Shown here in pieces: positions 29,284 to 38,033 of a DNA stretch of 64,000 nt (positions within the stretch are counted from its first letter, which is position 1; the number at the start of each line of letters is the position of its first letter). A program made the position numbers and the translations under genes. Source of the stretch: Bacillus glycinifermentans (GTDB lineage Bacteria > Bacillota > Bacilli > Bacillales > Bacillaceae). Location of the stretch: assembly GCF_001042475.2 (NCBI RefSeq), contig NZ_LECW02000020.1, positions 62,001-126,000 of the forward strand, written 5' to 3'. Below the pieces are notes generated by a model that had not been told where the DNA came from, did no database searches, and saw nothing but the letters and a program-made list of their open reading frames with translations.

Positions 29284-30330
29284 TTATTCAGCTTTGACCA
29301 GGATTTTCACTTGATCTCTTTCTCTCAATAATCCTTCAAAGCCCTCTTCGATGACCTCATCAAGCGTAATTCGTTTCGTAACCAATTTGTCAGCCGGGAA
29401 ATATCCTTGAGCCATCAGACTGATGACAGCCGGAAACACGTCGCGGTAGCCGATGATCCCGGTTAATGTCCTTTCCTTCATGACGATATCGTGAGGATGG
29501 ATCGGCGCTTCTTTTTCAAAAATGCTGACGACCATCGTTTCCCCGTTGATTTTTGTTGCATGAATCGCTTGTTTTAAAACGGGCGGCACGCCGGTCACTT
29601 CATAAGCTACATCGACGCCGCCGTTTGTCCGTTTTTGGATTTCGGCCACTGCGTCGCATTGTTTTGGATCAATGACAATCGCACCAAGCTCTGCCGCTTT
29701 TTGCCGGCGGATGTCTGATAATTCGACAGCGTAGATTTCCGATGCGCCGGACGCTTTTAACGCTTCAATCACAAGCAGGCCGATTGGACCTGTCCCAAAA
29801 ACGGCCGCTTTGTCACCGACTTTCAATTTGCTTTGACGGACGGCATGAAGCGCAACGGCTGACGGTTCAACAAGCGCCCCTTGTTCAAATGATACATCAT
29901 CCGGCAATTTATGAATCATTTCCGCCGGAACGGCTGCATACTCGGAAAATCCGCCGCCTCCCCCGGCGAGCCCGAAGAATCCCATTTTATCGCACAGATT
30001 ATACATTCCTTGTTTGCAAGCTTCACATTCGCCGCACGCGTAGATCGGTTCAACCGTTACACGATCGCCGGCTTTAACATTTGTAACCCCTTCTCCTACT
30101 TCCACGACCTGTCCGGAAAATTCGTGTCCCAAAACAACCGGGGCTTTATCGCCGCTTAGCGGGTGTGTTTCAGTCGGAATGAAAATAGGACCTGCGGTAT
30201 ATTCGTGAAGATCGCTTCCGCAAATCCCGCACCATTCTACTTTGACTTTCACTTTGCCCGCAGCCGCCTGAGGTTCGTCGATTTGTTCCAATCGCAAGTC
30301 TTTCGCACCGTGCCATCTAAGCGCTTTCAT
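29284..30330 (-). CDS. bdhA: (R,R)-butanediol dehydrogenase, zinc alcohol dehydrogenase
   Basis: A 348-residue medium-chain zinc dehydrogenase, closely similar to B. subtilis BdhA (YdjL), which interconverts acetoin and (2R,3R)-butanediol with NAD(H) in fermentation. Catalytic-zinc ligands are in 'WCGICGSDLHEY' and 'LGHEFSG', and the NAD fold has 'VFGTGPIGLLVIEAL'. It also carries a full structural-zinc loop 'CGECEACKQGMYNLC' (about 96-110); as I recall, B. subtilis BdhA lacks most of these cysteines. The ATG at 30330 is preferred because the earlier one lies inside the AGGAG site. Other polyol dehydrogenases are close relatives, so substrate range is not certain. Confidence 0.85.
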   Translation of the reverse strand: MKALRWHGAKDLRLEQIDEPQAAAGKVKVKVEWCGICGSDLHEYTAGPIFIPTETHPLSGDKAPVVLGHEFSGQVVEVGEGVTNVKAGDRVTVEPIYACGECEACKQGMYNLCDKMGFFGLAGGGGGFSEYAAVPAEMIHKLPDDVSFEQGALVEPSAVALHAVRQSKLKVGDKAAVFGTGPIGLLVIEALKASGASEIYAVELSDIRRQKAAELGAIVIDPKQCDAVAEIQKRTNGGVDVAYEVTGVPPVLKQAIHATKINGETMVVSIFEKEAPIHPHDIVMKERTLTGIIGYRDVFPAVISLMAQGYFPADKLVTKRITLDEVIEEGFEGLLRERDQVKILVKAE

Positions 30331-30555
30331 TTTCCTCATCTCCTATTAAAATATTTGTTGCCTCACTGCTATTATACTCTTTTCCATAAGGTCTTTCGAA
30401 CTATTTATAATAAAACCGCCATATACCTTTTTAATAAGGCGGAAATATCCCTGATGGAAAATCAAACGATCGTCCCATGTCCCTTTTTCAATATCGGTCG
30501 TACAATTAGATAGATTTTGAATAGATGTATAAAAAGAGCAGGAGGTTTTGCCGCG

Positions 30556-31628
30556 ATGAAAAGAAATATCTCATGTTTTGTCATCGCATTATGTTTTATT
30601 TTGGCTGCTTCACAGCCGGTATACGCACACACCGTTTTACCGGTTAATCCTGACGCACAGCCGACGACAAAAGCGATCATGAACTGGCTCGCCCATCTGC
30701 CGAACCGTTCAGACAACAAGGTGTTATCAGGTGCATTCGGCGGATACAGCGGTGATACGTTTTCAATGGCAGAAGCCGATCGTATCAAAAACGCTGCCGG
30801 ACAGCTGCCTGCCGTTTACGGTTGTGACTATGCAAAAGGATGGCTTGAACCGGCAAACATTGCCGATACGATTGATTACAGCTGCAACAGCGATTTAATA
30901 TCGCACTGGAAAAGCGGCGGCATCCCTCAAATCAGCATGCACCTTGCCAATCCCGCGTTTCAATCGGGCCATTTTAAAACTCAGATTTCAAATGCCCAGT
31001 ATGAGAACATATTGAATTCAACCACACCTGAAGGACAGCGCCTTGATGCCATGCTAAAGAAAATCGCAGACGGTCTTCAGCAGCTGAAAGATGAAGGCGT
31101 TCCCGTGCTTTTCAGGCCTCTTCCGGCGAGTGGTTCTGGTGGGGGCTCACAGAATATAATCAAAAGGACAGCCAGAGGATTTCTTTGTATAAACGGCTTT
31201 ATACAAAAATCTATCACTATATGACAGATACAAGAGGATTGGACAACCTCATCTGGGTATATGCGCCTGACGCAAACAGAGATTATAAGACAGACTTCTA
31301 TCCGGGGGATTCATATGTTGACATTGTCGGATTAGACGCATACTTTACAGACGCATATTCGATCCCGGGGTATGACGAACTGACATCTCTTAACAAGCCG
31401 TTTGCCTTCACAGAAGTCGGGCCGCAGGAAACGAACGGCAGCCTGGATTACGCATTATTTATCAATGCGATCAGAGAAAAATTTTCGAAAACCATCTACT
31501 TCTTAGCCTGGAATGACGGCTGGAGCCCCGCTGCAAACAAGGGGGCGGCAAATCTTTATAACGATAGCTGGATGCTGAATAAGGGAGAAATATGGAACGG
31601 CGATTCATTAACGCCTGTCGTTGAATAA
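30556..31628 (+). pseudogene. gmuG: GH26 endo-1,4-beta-mannanase, frameshifted
   Basis: Reads almost throughout like B. subtilis GmuG (362 residues), a secreted mannanase that cuts mannan and glucomannan. A signal peptide ('KRNISCFVIALCFILAA' then 'VYA-HTV') and GGAGG site are intact. The frame is correct to 'GVPVLFRPL' (about residue 189). Where the family has His-Glu-Met-Asn-Gly-Glu-Trp, the DNA passes from CTT straight to CC-GGC-GAG-TGG at 31120-31130. This fits a 10-nt deletion removing the codons for His-Glu-Met-Asn, including the catalytic acid/base Glu, and shifting the frame. The rest, 'EWFWWGLTEYNQKD' to 'GDSLTPVVE', is intact in the other frame up to 31628. The nucleophile region 'FTEVGPQE' survives but cannot be made in frame. 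Confidence 0.9.
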
Positions 31629-31630
31629 AA

Positions 31631-31664
31631 AAACCCTTGGAGAAACGATTTCTCCAAGGGTTTT
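31631..31664. terminator. bidirectional terminator between gmuG and gatB
   Basis: AAACCCTTGGAGA pairs with TCTCCAAGGGTTT, flanked by A and T runs. It serves the convergent mannanase pseudogene and gatCAB operon. Confidence 0.9.
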
Positions 31665-31667
31665 ATA

Positions 31668-33098
31668 TTACCGTTTATTAATTTCTTCAAGCAAAAGCTT
31701 GTTGACCATCGGCGGGTTTGCCTGGCCTTTTGAAGCTTTCATGATTTGGCCGACGAGGAAGCCGATTGCACGGTCTTTTCCGTTTTTGAAGTCCTCGATC
31801 GACTGCGGATTGTTGTCGAGCGCTTCTGTGACAAGCTTTCTGAGCGTAGCTTCGTCAGAGATTTGCACAAGGCCTTTTTCTTTGACGATTTTTTCAGCGT
31901 CTCCGCCGTTTTCGATTAATTCTTTGAAGACTTTTTTCGCGATTTTCGATGAAATCGTGCCTTTTTCGATCAGCTTGACCAGACCTGCAAGGCCTTCCGG
32001 CGTAAGCGCGACGTCTGCGAGCTCTTTTTGCTGTGCATTCAGGTAAGCCGATACTTCACCCATCAGCCAGTTTGATGCGAGCTTGGCGTCAGCGCCTTTT
32101 TCGACGGCTGCTTCGAAGAAGTCTGACATTTCTTTTGTCAGCGTCAAGACCTTCGCGTCATAGGCAGGCAGGCCGAGCTCCTCGATGTAACGCTTGCGGC
32201 GCTGATCCGGAAGCTCCGGAATGCTGTCTTTTACGCGCTGTTTCCACTCGTCGTCGATGTAAAGCTCGACAAGGTCCGGTTCAGGGAAATAGCGGTAGTC
32301 GTCAGAGCCTTCTTTGACCCTCATCAAAATCGTCGTTTTTGATGCCTCATCATAGCGGCGCGTTTCCTGCTGAATGATGCCGCCTGACAGCAATACTTGC
32401 GCCTGGCGTTTTTCTTCATGCTCAAGGCCTTTTTGGACGAAGGCAAAGGAGTTCAGGTTTTTCAGCTCTGTCTTTGTGCCGAATTCTTCCTGTCCGACCG
32501 GGCGGAGCGAAATGTTGGCGTCGCAGCGGAGCGATCCCTCCTCCATCTTACAGTCGGAAACGCCCGTATATTGAATGATCGACTTCAGCTTTTCAAGATA
32601 CGCGTACGCTTCTTCAGGCGTGCGGATGTCCGGTTCTGAAACGATTTCAACCAGCGGCGTACCTTGGCGGTTGTAGTCGACAAGGGAGTATCCGTCGCCT
32701 GTGTGCGTCAGTTTGCCGGCATCCTCTTCAAGGTGAAGGCGCGTGATGCCGATGCGTTTCGTTTTTCCGCCGACTTCGATTTCGATCCAGCCGTTTTCGC
32801 CGATCGGTTTATCGAATTGGGAAATTTGGTACGCTTTCGGGTTGTCAGGGTAAAAATAGTTTTTCCGGTCAAATTTCGTCTCTGTCGCGATTTCGCAGTT
32901 TAACGCCATCGCCGCTTTCATGGCAAAATTGACGGCTTCTTTATTCAAGACAGGCAAAACGCCCGGATATCCCAAATCGATGACGCTTGTCTGCGTATTG
33001 GCCGCAGCTCCGAATGGCGTCGGCGAACTTGAGAAGATTTTCGATTTCGTTTTTAGCTCAACGTGGACTTCAAGTCCGATTACCGTTTCAAAGTTCAT
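31668..33098 (-). CDS. gatB: aspartyl/glutamyl-tRNA amidotransferase subunit B
   Basis: A 476-residue kinase/tRNA-binding subunit of GatCAB, which converts Glu-tRNA(Gln) (and Asp-tRNA(Asn) where needed) to the amidated form. The N-terminal '[20 protein letters not shown]' and '[11 protein letters not shown]' are the GatB signature, and '[10 protein letters not shown]' follows in the cradle domain. The C-terminal YqeY-like helical tail ends '[16 protein letters not shown]'. It is the last gene of the gatC-gatA-gatB operon, 13 nt after gatA. Bacillus relies on this route because it lacks glutaminyl-tRNA synthetase. Confidence 0.97.
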   Translation of the reverse strand: MNFETVIGLEVHVELKTKSKIFSSSPTPFGAAANTQTSVIDLGYPGVLPVLNKEAVNFAMKAAMALNCEIATETKFDRKNYFYPDNPKAYQISQFDKPIGENGWIEIEVGGKTKRIGITRLHLEEDAGKLTHTGDGYSLVDYNRQGTPLVEIVSEPDIRTPEEAYAYLEKLKSIIQYTGVSDCKMEEGSLRCDANISLRPVGQEEFGTKTELKNLNSFAFVQKGLEHEEKRQAQVLLSGGIIQQETRRYDEASKTTILMRVKEGSDDYRYFPEPDLVELYIDDEWKQRVKDSIPELPDQRRKRYIEELGLPAYDAKVLTLTKEMSDFFEAAVEKGADAKLASNWLMGEVSAYLNAQQKELADVALTPEGLAGLVKLIEKGTISSKIAKKVFKELIENGGDAEKIVKEKGLVQISDEATLRKLVTEALDNNPQSIEDFKNGKDRAIGFLVGQIMKASKGQANPPMVNKLLLEEINKR

Positions 33099-33111
33099 GT
33101 TTTTTCACCCC

Positions 33112-34569
33112 TTACAGTTCAGGTTTTGCTTTATGATGGTCTGTCGCCTGTTCGAATGCATGGGCGACGCGGTATACTGTGCTTTCGTCAAAGTGTTTGC
33201 CGATGATTTGCAGGCCGAGCGGCAAACCGTTCGCAAATCCGCACGGTACGCTGATTCCCGGTACACCCGCAAGGTTGACCGGGATCGTCAGGATGTCGTT
33301 TGCATACATTGTGAGCGGATCGCTCGTTTTTTCGCCGATTTTAAACGCAGGTGTCGGCGTTGTCGGTCCGATGATGACGTCATAGTTTTCGAATACGTCT
33401 TCAAAGTCTTTTTTGATCAGCGTTCTGACCTTTTGCGCCTTTTTATAGTACGCATCGTAGTAGCCTGAGCTTAACGCGAACGTGCCGAGCATGATACGGC
33501 GCTTCACTTCGTCTCCGAAGCCTTCTGAACGCGTTTGTTTATAAAGGTCGATCAGGTTGTCGGCATTGTCGGTGCGGTAGCCGTAGCGGATGCCGTCAAA
33601 GCGGGCAAGGTTCGCCGAAGCTTCTGATGACGACAGCAGGTAGTACGTCGCAAGCGCGTATTTGCTGTGCGGAAGGGATACTTCTTCCCATGTCGCGCCA
33701 AGACCTTCAAGCACTTTTAGCGCTTCAAGGACGGACTGCTTCGCTTCTTCGCTTACCCCTTCGCCGAGGTATTCTTTCGGAACGGCGATTTTTAAGCCTT
33801 TAATATCGCCTGTCAGCGCAGACAGGTAGTCAGGCACGTCCACATTTGCGCTTGTCGAATCCATTTTGTCGACGCCCGCAATCGCCTGGAGAAGGTATGC
33901 GTTGTCCTCGACAGATCTTGTGATCGGTCCGATTTGATCCAAAGAAGAAGCAAACGCGACTAAACCGTATCGTGACACGCGACCGTATGTAGGCTTTAAG
34001 CCGACGACGCCGCAGAAAGAAGCCGGCTGGCGGATCGATCCGCCCGTGTCAGAACCGAGTGAAAACGGCACTTCTCCCGCCGCAACCGCCGCCGCGGAGC
34101 CGCCGCTTGAGCCGCCCGGAACGGTTTCTAAGTTCCACGGGTTTTTCGTTTTTTGGAAACCGGAATTTTCCGTGGAAGACCCCATCGCAAATTCATCCAT
34201 GTTCAGCTTTCCGATCGTAACCGCCTCTGCATCGTGCAGGCGCTCAACAACCGTAGCGTCATAGATCGGGTCGAAGTTTTCCAAAATTTTACTTGAACAC
34301 GTTGTGCGAAGATCCTTTGTGACGATATTATCCTTGATTCCGATCGGCATCCCGAACAAAAGGCCGTGCTCGTCCCGGCCGCCTACAGCTTCATCGAGCT
34401 CTTTGGCATAAGCGCGGGCTTTTTCTTCATCAAGCTGCAAAAAGGCCTGCACCTTTCCATCGACTTCCTGAATCCTCTTATACGATTCATCGACTAAGTC
34501 CGATATGCTGATCTCTTTTTTATGTATGAGACTTTTCAGTTCAGATATTTTATGGTCAAACAATGACAT
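33112..34569 (-). CDS. gatA: aspartyl/glutamyl-tRNA amidotransferase subunit A
   Basis: A 485-residue amidase-signature enzyme that releases ammonia from glutamine for GatB. The Ser-cisSer-Lys triad is visible: Lys in '[11 protein letters not shown]', the cis-Ser in the Gly/Ser-rich '[16 protein letters not shown]', and the nucleophile Ser in '[13 protein letters not shown]'. The ammonia ends up on Glu-tRNA(Gln). Full family length, ATG start with a GGAGGG site. It lies 18 nt after gatC and 13 nt before gatB, an operon order standard for Firmicutes. Confidence 0.97.
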   Translation of the reverse strand: MSLFDHKISELKSLIHKKEISISDLVDESYKRIQEVDGKVQAFLQLDEEKARAYAKELDEAVGGRDEHGLLFGMPIGIKDNIVTKDLRTTCSSKILENFDPIYDATVVERLHDAEAVTIGKLNMDEFAMGSSTENSGFQKTKNPWNLETVPGGSSGGSAAAVAAGEVPFSLGSDTGGSIRQPASFCGVVGLKPTYGRVSRYGLVAFASSLDQIGPITRSVEDNAYLLQAIAGVDKMDSTSANVDVPDYLSALTGDIKGLKIAVPKEYLGEGVSEEAKQSVLEALKVLEGLGATWEEVSLPHSKYALATYYLLSSSEASANLARFDGIRYGYRTDNADNLIDLYKQTRSEGFGDEVKRRIMLGTFALSSGYYDAYYKKAQKVRTLIKKDFEDVFENYDVIIGPTTPTPAFKIGEKTSDPLTMYANDILTIPVNLAGVPGISVPCGFANGLPLGLQIIGKHFDESTVYRVAHAFEQATDHHKAKPEL

Positions 34570-34587
34570 GGTCTCTCGCTCCCTCCT

Positions 34588-34878
34588 TTAGTCCAGAATT
34601 GACGGCACGCGAATATAGCCGTCTTTATGATCAGGTGCGTTTTTGACGACATCCTCAACCGGAAGGCCTTTATCCGGGACATCTTCCCTCATGATATTCT
34701 TCATTTGCAATACATGTGTCGTTGGCTTGACATTCTCTGTATCGACTTCATTCAGCTCTTCGGCAAAAGAAATAATGCTGTCAAGCTGTTCGGTAAACAT
34801 AGCCGCTTCCTCATCCGTGATCGCCAGCCTGGCCAGATGGGCGACATGCTTTACTTCTTCTATTGAAATACGCGACAT
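34588..34878 (-). CDS. gatC: aspartyl/glutamyl-tRNA amidotransferase subunit C
   Basis: A 96-residue small subunit that wraps around GatA and GatB and stabilises the complex. '[22 protein letters not shown]' at the N-terminus and '[16 protein letters not shown]' in the second half are the family hallmarks. It starts with ATG after TTGGAGGTG and is the first gene of the operon. A -10-like TATACAAT lies on the minus strand near 34990 without an obvious -35. Confidence 0.95.
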   Translation of the reverse strand: MSRISIEEVKHVAHLARLAITDEEAAMFTEQLDSIISFAEELNEVDTENVKPTTHVLQMKNIMREDVPDKGLPVEDVVKNAPDHKDGYIRVPSILD

Positions 34879-35313
34879 TACACAAACACCTCCAAGATGA
34901 TTCTCGCTTAGTCATATAATACTGATCATATCAAATTTCAGCCTTCTAAATCAACAAAACCGCGGAATCCCGGCCCTGACTCTATTGTATACTAAAAACG
35001 GCCCGGTAGTGGTCTGTACTAAAATTCAGAACATTTTTACTTTTATGTTTATTTGTAAGCGTTTTCATTGTGATGCCCATCGGAACGGCCGTGTCCTTTT
35101 TTCGAAAGAACGGGCGTGTCCTGCGGTTGATTGATGCGGAATAGTTTGATAGGTTAGGTAACTAAGTACGATCACATGGCAGCGCCTGGTTTTTCCAATA
35201 CTTGATCTTAAAGACGAGGCCCTGCAAATCAATCTTCGTACACAGCAAATCAGTATTGTTAAAATTTCAGGAGAGGTGATGCCACATTATTGTAAAGAGG
35301 AGAGATACGAAAC
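34879..35313. other. divergent intergenic region between gatC and opuE
   Basis: About 435 nt holding the gatC and opuE promoters and a perfect CRE (35054-35067). A dyad around 'TTTTTTCGAAAGAACGGGCGTG' lies near 35098-35125. In B. subtilis opuE has sigma-A and sigma-B promoters; I could not place either with confidence here. Confidence 0.45.
35054..35067 (+). promoter_or_regulatory. CRE site, perfect match, between gatC and opuE
   Basis: TGTAAGCGTTTTCA fits the CRE consensus TGWAARCGYTWNCW at all 14 positions. It is about 260 nt upstream of opuE and 175 nt upstream of gatC, on the far side of the gatC -10-like box. CcpA could activate or repress either gene. Confidence 0.7.
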
Positions 35314-36792
35314 GTGAGTATTGAAGTATTTATTTCACTTGGCATTTATTTTGCCGCCATGCTCTTAATCGGCTGGTATTCCTACCGAAAAACATCCAAT
35401 TTGAATGACTATATGCTCGGAGGCAGAGACCTTGGACCTGCTGTTACGGCTTTATCGGCCGGGGCGTCTGATATGAGCAGCTGGATGCTGATGGGGCTGC
35501 CGGGAGCGATGTATGTCACAGGACTTTCGAGCGGCTGGCTTGCCGTCGGCCTGACGATCGGAGCTTATGTCAACTATGTGCTTGTCGCACCGCGCTTGCG
35601 TACATTTACGGAAGTGGCGAATGACGCGATTACCATTCCAGACTTTTTCGAAAATCGATTCAATGATACGACAAGAGTCCTGCGTCTGGCGTCAGCCCTC
35701 GTCATCATGGTGTTCTTTACGCTGTATACGTCAGCTGGCATGGTATCCGGAGGACGGATGTTTGAAACGGCGTTCGGTCTTGACTATAGGATCGGTTTGT
35801 TCTCTACCGCCCTCGTCGTAATTGCCTATACGCTGTTCGGAGGATTTTTGGCTGTCAGTCTGACCGACTTTGTGCAGGGGTTGATTATGTTTATCGCACT
35901 AGTGCTCGTGCCGATCGTTGCCTTTACTCAGTTGGGCGGAGTTACGCCGACATTCAATATGATAGAAGAAGTCAATCCAAGCCTGTTGGACTTCTTCAAA
36001 GGAACGACCGTCATTAGCATTATTTCTTTTATTGCCTGGGGATTGGGCTACTTCGGGCAGCCGCACATCATCGTCCGTTTTATGGCGATTTCATCGGTGA
36101 AAGAGCTGAAACCCGCCCGCCGCATCGGAATGGGCTGGATGATCGTCTCAGTAGCCGGTGCATTACTTACGGGGCTGATCGGGGTAGCTTACGTCCATCA
36201 AACAGGTATCAGCCTGAAAGATCCGGAAACGATTTTCATCGTATTTTCTAACATTCTGTTTCATCCGTTGATCACCGGATTCTTGCTTTCAGCGCTGCTT
36301 GCAGCGATCATGAGTACGGTGTCATCCCAGCTCCTGGTCACCTCAAGCGCCATGACCGAAGACCTATACAGAACGTTTTTCCGCCGCGGGGCAACGGATA
36401 AAGAGCTTGTCCTCGTCGGACGGCTGAGCGTCCTGTTGGTCGCCGTCATCGCCCTTCTTTTATCGTTAAGTCCGAATGACACGATTTTGAAGCTCGTCGG
36501 CTATGCGTGGGCCGGATTCGGTTCGGCGTTTGGACCTGCGATTCTGCTCAGTCTCTACTGGAAGCGGATGAATCAGTGGGGCGCCCTGGCAGGCATCATG
36601 ACCGGCGCTGTTACTGTGCTGATCTGGATTATGACCGGACTCGATCAAACGACCGGCATATACGAAATGATTCCGGGCTTCTTCCTGAGCCTCGCAGCGG
36701 TTGTCGCCGTCAGCTTCATGACGCATCAGCCCGCTGAAAAAGCGGCTGAGATGTTTGAGGAGATGGAAGAAAAGCACCGTTCTGCATCATAG
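35314..36792 (+). CDS. opuE: sodium/proline symporter OpuE (PutP family)
   Basis: A 492-residue SSS-family symporter of about 13 membrane segments. 'YMLGGRDLGPAVTALSAGASDMSSWMLMGLPG' near the N-terminus is the PutP/OpuE sodium- and proline-binding region. 'GLGYFGQPHIIVRFMA' is the PutP signature further on. In B. subtilis the gene next to gatC is opuE, an osmotically induced proline importer for osmoprotection; synteny here is the same. GTG start with AGAGGAGAG upstream. A catabolic PutP paralogue cannot be excluded from sequence alone, but position favours OpuE. Confidence 0.9.
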   Translation: MSIEVFISLGIYFAAMLLIGWYSYRKTSNLNDYMLGGRDLGPAVTALSAGASDMSSWMLMGLPGAMYVTGLSSGWLAVGLTIGAYVNYVLVAPRLRTFTEVANDAITIPDFFENRFNDTTRVLRLASALVIMVFFTLYTSAGMVSGGRMFETAFGLDYRIGLFSTALVVIAYTLFGGFLAVSLTDFVQGLIMFIALVLVPIVAFTQLGGVTPTFNMIEEVNPSLLDFFKGTTVISIISFIAWGLGYFGQPHIIVRFMAISSVKELKPARRIGMGWMIVSVAGALLTGLIGVAYVHQTGISLKDPETIFIVFSNILFHPLITGFLLSALLAAIMSTVSSQLLVTSSAMTEDLYRTFFRRGATDKELVLVGRLSVLLVAVIALLLSLSPNDTILKLVGYAWAGFGSAFGPAILLSLYWKRMNQWGALAGIMTGAVTVLIWIMTGLDQTTGIYEMIPGFFLSLAAVVAVSFMTHQPAEKAAEMFEEMEEKHRSAS

Positions 36793-36796
36793 ACGA

Positions 36797-36830
36797 AAAG
36801 GCCGTCCAGGGTATTCCCTGCGGCCTTTTT
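36797..36830 (+). terminator. opuE terminator
   Basis: AAAAGGCCG...CGGCCTTTTT with an inner CAGGG/CCCTG stem. The T run follows on the plus strand, and the 3' end just overlaps the last codon of the convergent small membrane protein gene. Confidence 0.85.
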
Positions 36831-37035
36831 ATTTCCCTTCCCCTGAATCGTCATCCTCCCGGCCATCCTGTTCTTTTTTTTCTGCATGGAATTCTTTTGA
36901 TGTCTGTCCGGCAATATAATCAAAGGGAGTGTAGTGGTTTTGAACGGTTTTCTTGCGGATAAACATGTTATACGCAGCGATCAGGATAACGGAAACGACC
37001 GTGAGCGGAAAGAGAAGTGATAAAAAAATCAGCAA
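36829..37035 (-). CDS. small membrane protein, DUF3951-like
   Basis: A 68-residue protein: one N-terminal membrane helix ('LIFLSLLFPLTVVSVILIA'), a basic patch 'FIRKK', then 'YTPFDYIAGQ' and a highly charged tail 'KKEQDGREDDDSGEGK'. The layout resembles DUF3951 small Bacillus proteins of unknown function. The best start is a TTG at 37035 with AAGGGGGG 7 nt upstream; the ATG frame begins 13 codons earlier across that site. It is convergent with opuE and divergent from sapB. Function unknown. Confidence 0.7.
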   Translation of the reverse strand: MLIFLSLLFPLTVVSVILIAAYNMFIRKKTVQNHYTPFDYIAGQTSKEFHAEKKEQDGREDDDSGEGK

Positions 37036-37134
37036 TGTATATCCCCCCTTCTGAAAAACCAGTTGTACGCCCATCTTCTCTGTGAGAAAATCATATCAAT
37101 TATGAAAGCAATATGAAAGAAAGGAGACATGCGC

Positions 37135-37827
37135 ATGGATTGGCACATCGATATGGATACGCTGATGAAGCTTGGAATCGCGACATTGGTCGGGATGGTC
37201 ATCGGCCTCGAAAGGGAATTGAAAAATAAGCCGCTCGGCTTGAAAACGTGCATTGTCATCGCCATCAGTTCATGCGTGTTGACGATGATCAGCATTGACG
37301 CGGCCTATCATTTTCCAAGGTCGAACAGGATCATGATGGACCCTTTGCGTCTGCCTGCACAAATCATTTCCGGGATCGGCTTTATCGGAGCCGGCGTCAT
37401 TTTGCGTAAAAGCAATGACGTCATTTCCGGGCTCACCACCTCAGCGATGATCTGGGGAGCGGCGGGTCTCGGCGTCGCCATAGGTGCAGGCTTTTATAAG
37501 GAAGCATTTATCAGTCTCGCATTTATTTTAATCAGCGTCGAATTTCTGCCGTGGGTCGTCGGAAAAATCGGCCCGAACCGCCTGCAGGAGAAAGAAATCC
37601 GCGTCCGCATGTCATTGTCCGACAAGGACAAAATGACGGACATTCTCAAGGAAATGAAAGCGAAGCATATCCGCATCCACTCCGTCCGGATCGATGACAT
37701 GCCTGAAAAAGAGTTTGCGGTGATGGAGACGAAAGTGAGGGTTCACAGGAAACGGTATGTAACAGATGTGTATTACGATATCAAATCGATCGACGGAGTC
37801 GTCGGGGTGAAGTGCGATACGATGTAA
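37135..37827 (+). CDS. sapB: MgtC/SapB family membrane protein
   Basis: A 230-residue protein with four to five N-terminal membrane segments. 'LVGMVIGLERELKNKPLGLKTCIVIA' and 'QIISGIGFIGAGVILR' are the MgtC/SapB motifs. A cytoplasmic ACT-like C-terminal domain (about 150-230) follows. MgtC proteins affect magnesium homeostasis and F-type ATPase; B. subtilis sapB mutations alter alkaline phosphatase expression. Two ATGs are close together; the second (37135) has AAGGAG at 8 nt and is preferred over 37129. It holds the same position as in B. subtilis, between opuE and camS. Confidence 0.88.
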   Translation: MDWHIDMDTLMKLGIATLVGMVIGLERELKNKPLGLKTCIVIAISSCVLTMISIDAAYHFPRSNRIMMDPLRLPAQIISGIGFIGAGVILRKSNDVISGLTTSAMIWGAAGLGVAIGAGFYKEAFISLAFILISVEFLPWVVGKIGPNRLQEKEIRVRMSLSDKDKMTDILKEMKAKHIRIHSVRIDDMPEKEFAVMETKVRVHRKRYVTDVYYDIKSIDGVVGVKCDTM

Positions 37828-37849
37828 AAAAATCAGCTTGTTAACAAAC

Positions 37850-37985
37850 GCTTGCATTCGCGGTCACCGCGCTTTGGTCCTCACGCAAGAAAGGAACGGC
37901 GGCTAATGGCTCAGGCGCCCAGCCTGAACGCCGCCGTCATCATGTCGTGTGGAAAGTCCGCTCCGATGCTCGCAATTCCCAGTCT
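37850..37985 (+). other. GC-rich structured intergenic segment, possible RNA element
   Basis: Downstream of sapB and unlike nearby AT-rich intergenic DNA. It holds GCGGT/ACCGC near 37859-37870 and a nested hairpin: GGCGGC (37898-37903) with GCCGCC (37930-37935), and inside it CAGGC (37912-37916) with GCCTG (37922-37926). The tail 'GGAAAGTCC...GATGCTCGCA' recalls a piece of the RNase P core, but nothing else of rnpB is present. No ribosome binding site or conserved frame is visible. It ends at the terminator at 38001-38033. It could be a 3' UTR-derived or independent small RNA; no Rfam family was recognised. Confidence 0.35.
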
Positions 37986-38000
37986 TCAAGCCAAACTGAA

Positions 38001-38033
38001 AGAAGAAGCCGTTAAACAGCTGCTTCTTTTTTT
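38001..38033 (+). terminator. terminator downstream of sapB
   Basis: AGAAGAAGCCG pairs with CAGCTGCTTCT (two mismatches) and is followed by seven T on the plus strand. It ends at the camS stop codon. Confidence 0.75.

Noticed and set aside
35130-35300. sigma-B promoter for opuE
   Set aside because: Expected from B. subtilis, but no GTTT-N12-15-GGGWAW pair with good spacing was found.
37940-37985. RNase P RNA fragment
   Set aside because: Only about 20 nt resemble the rnpB core, with a 5-nt insertion, and no other conserved element is present.
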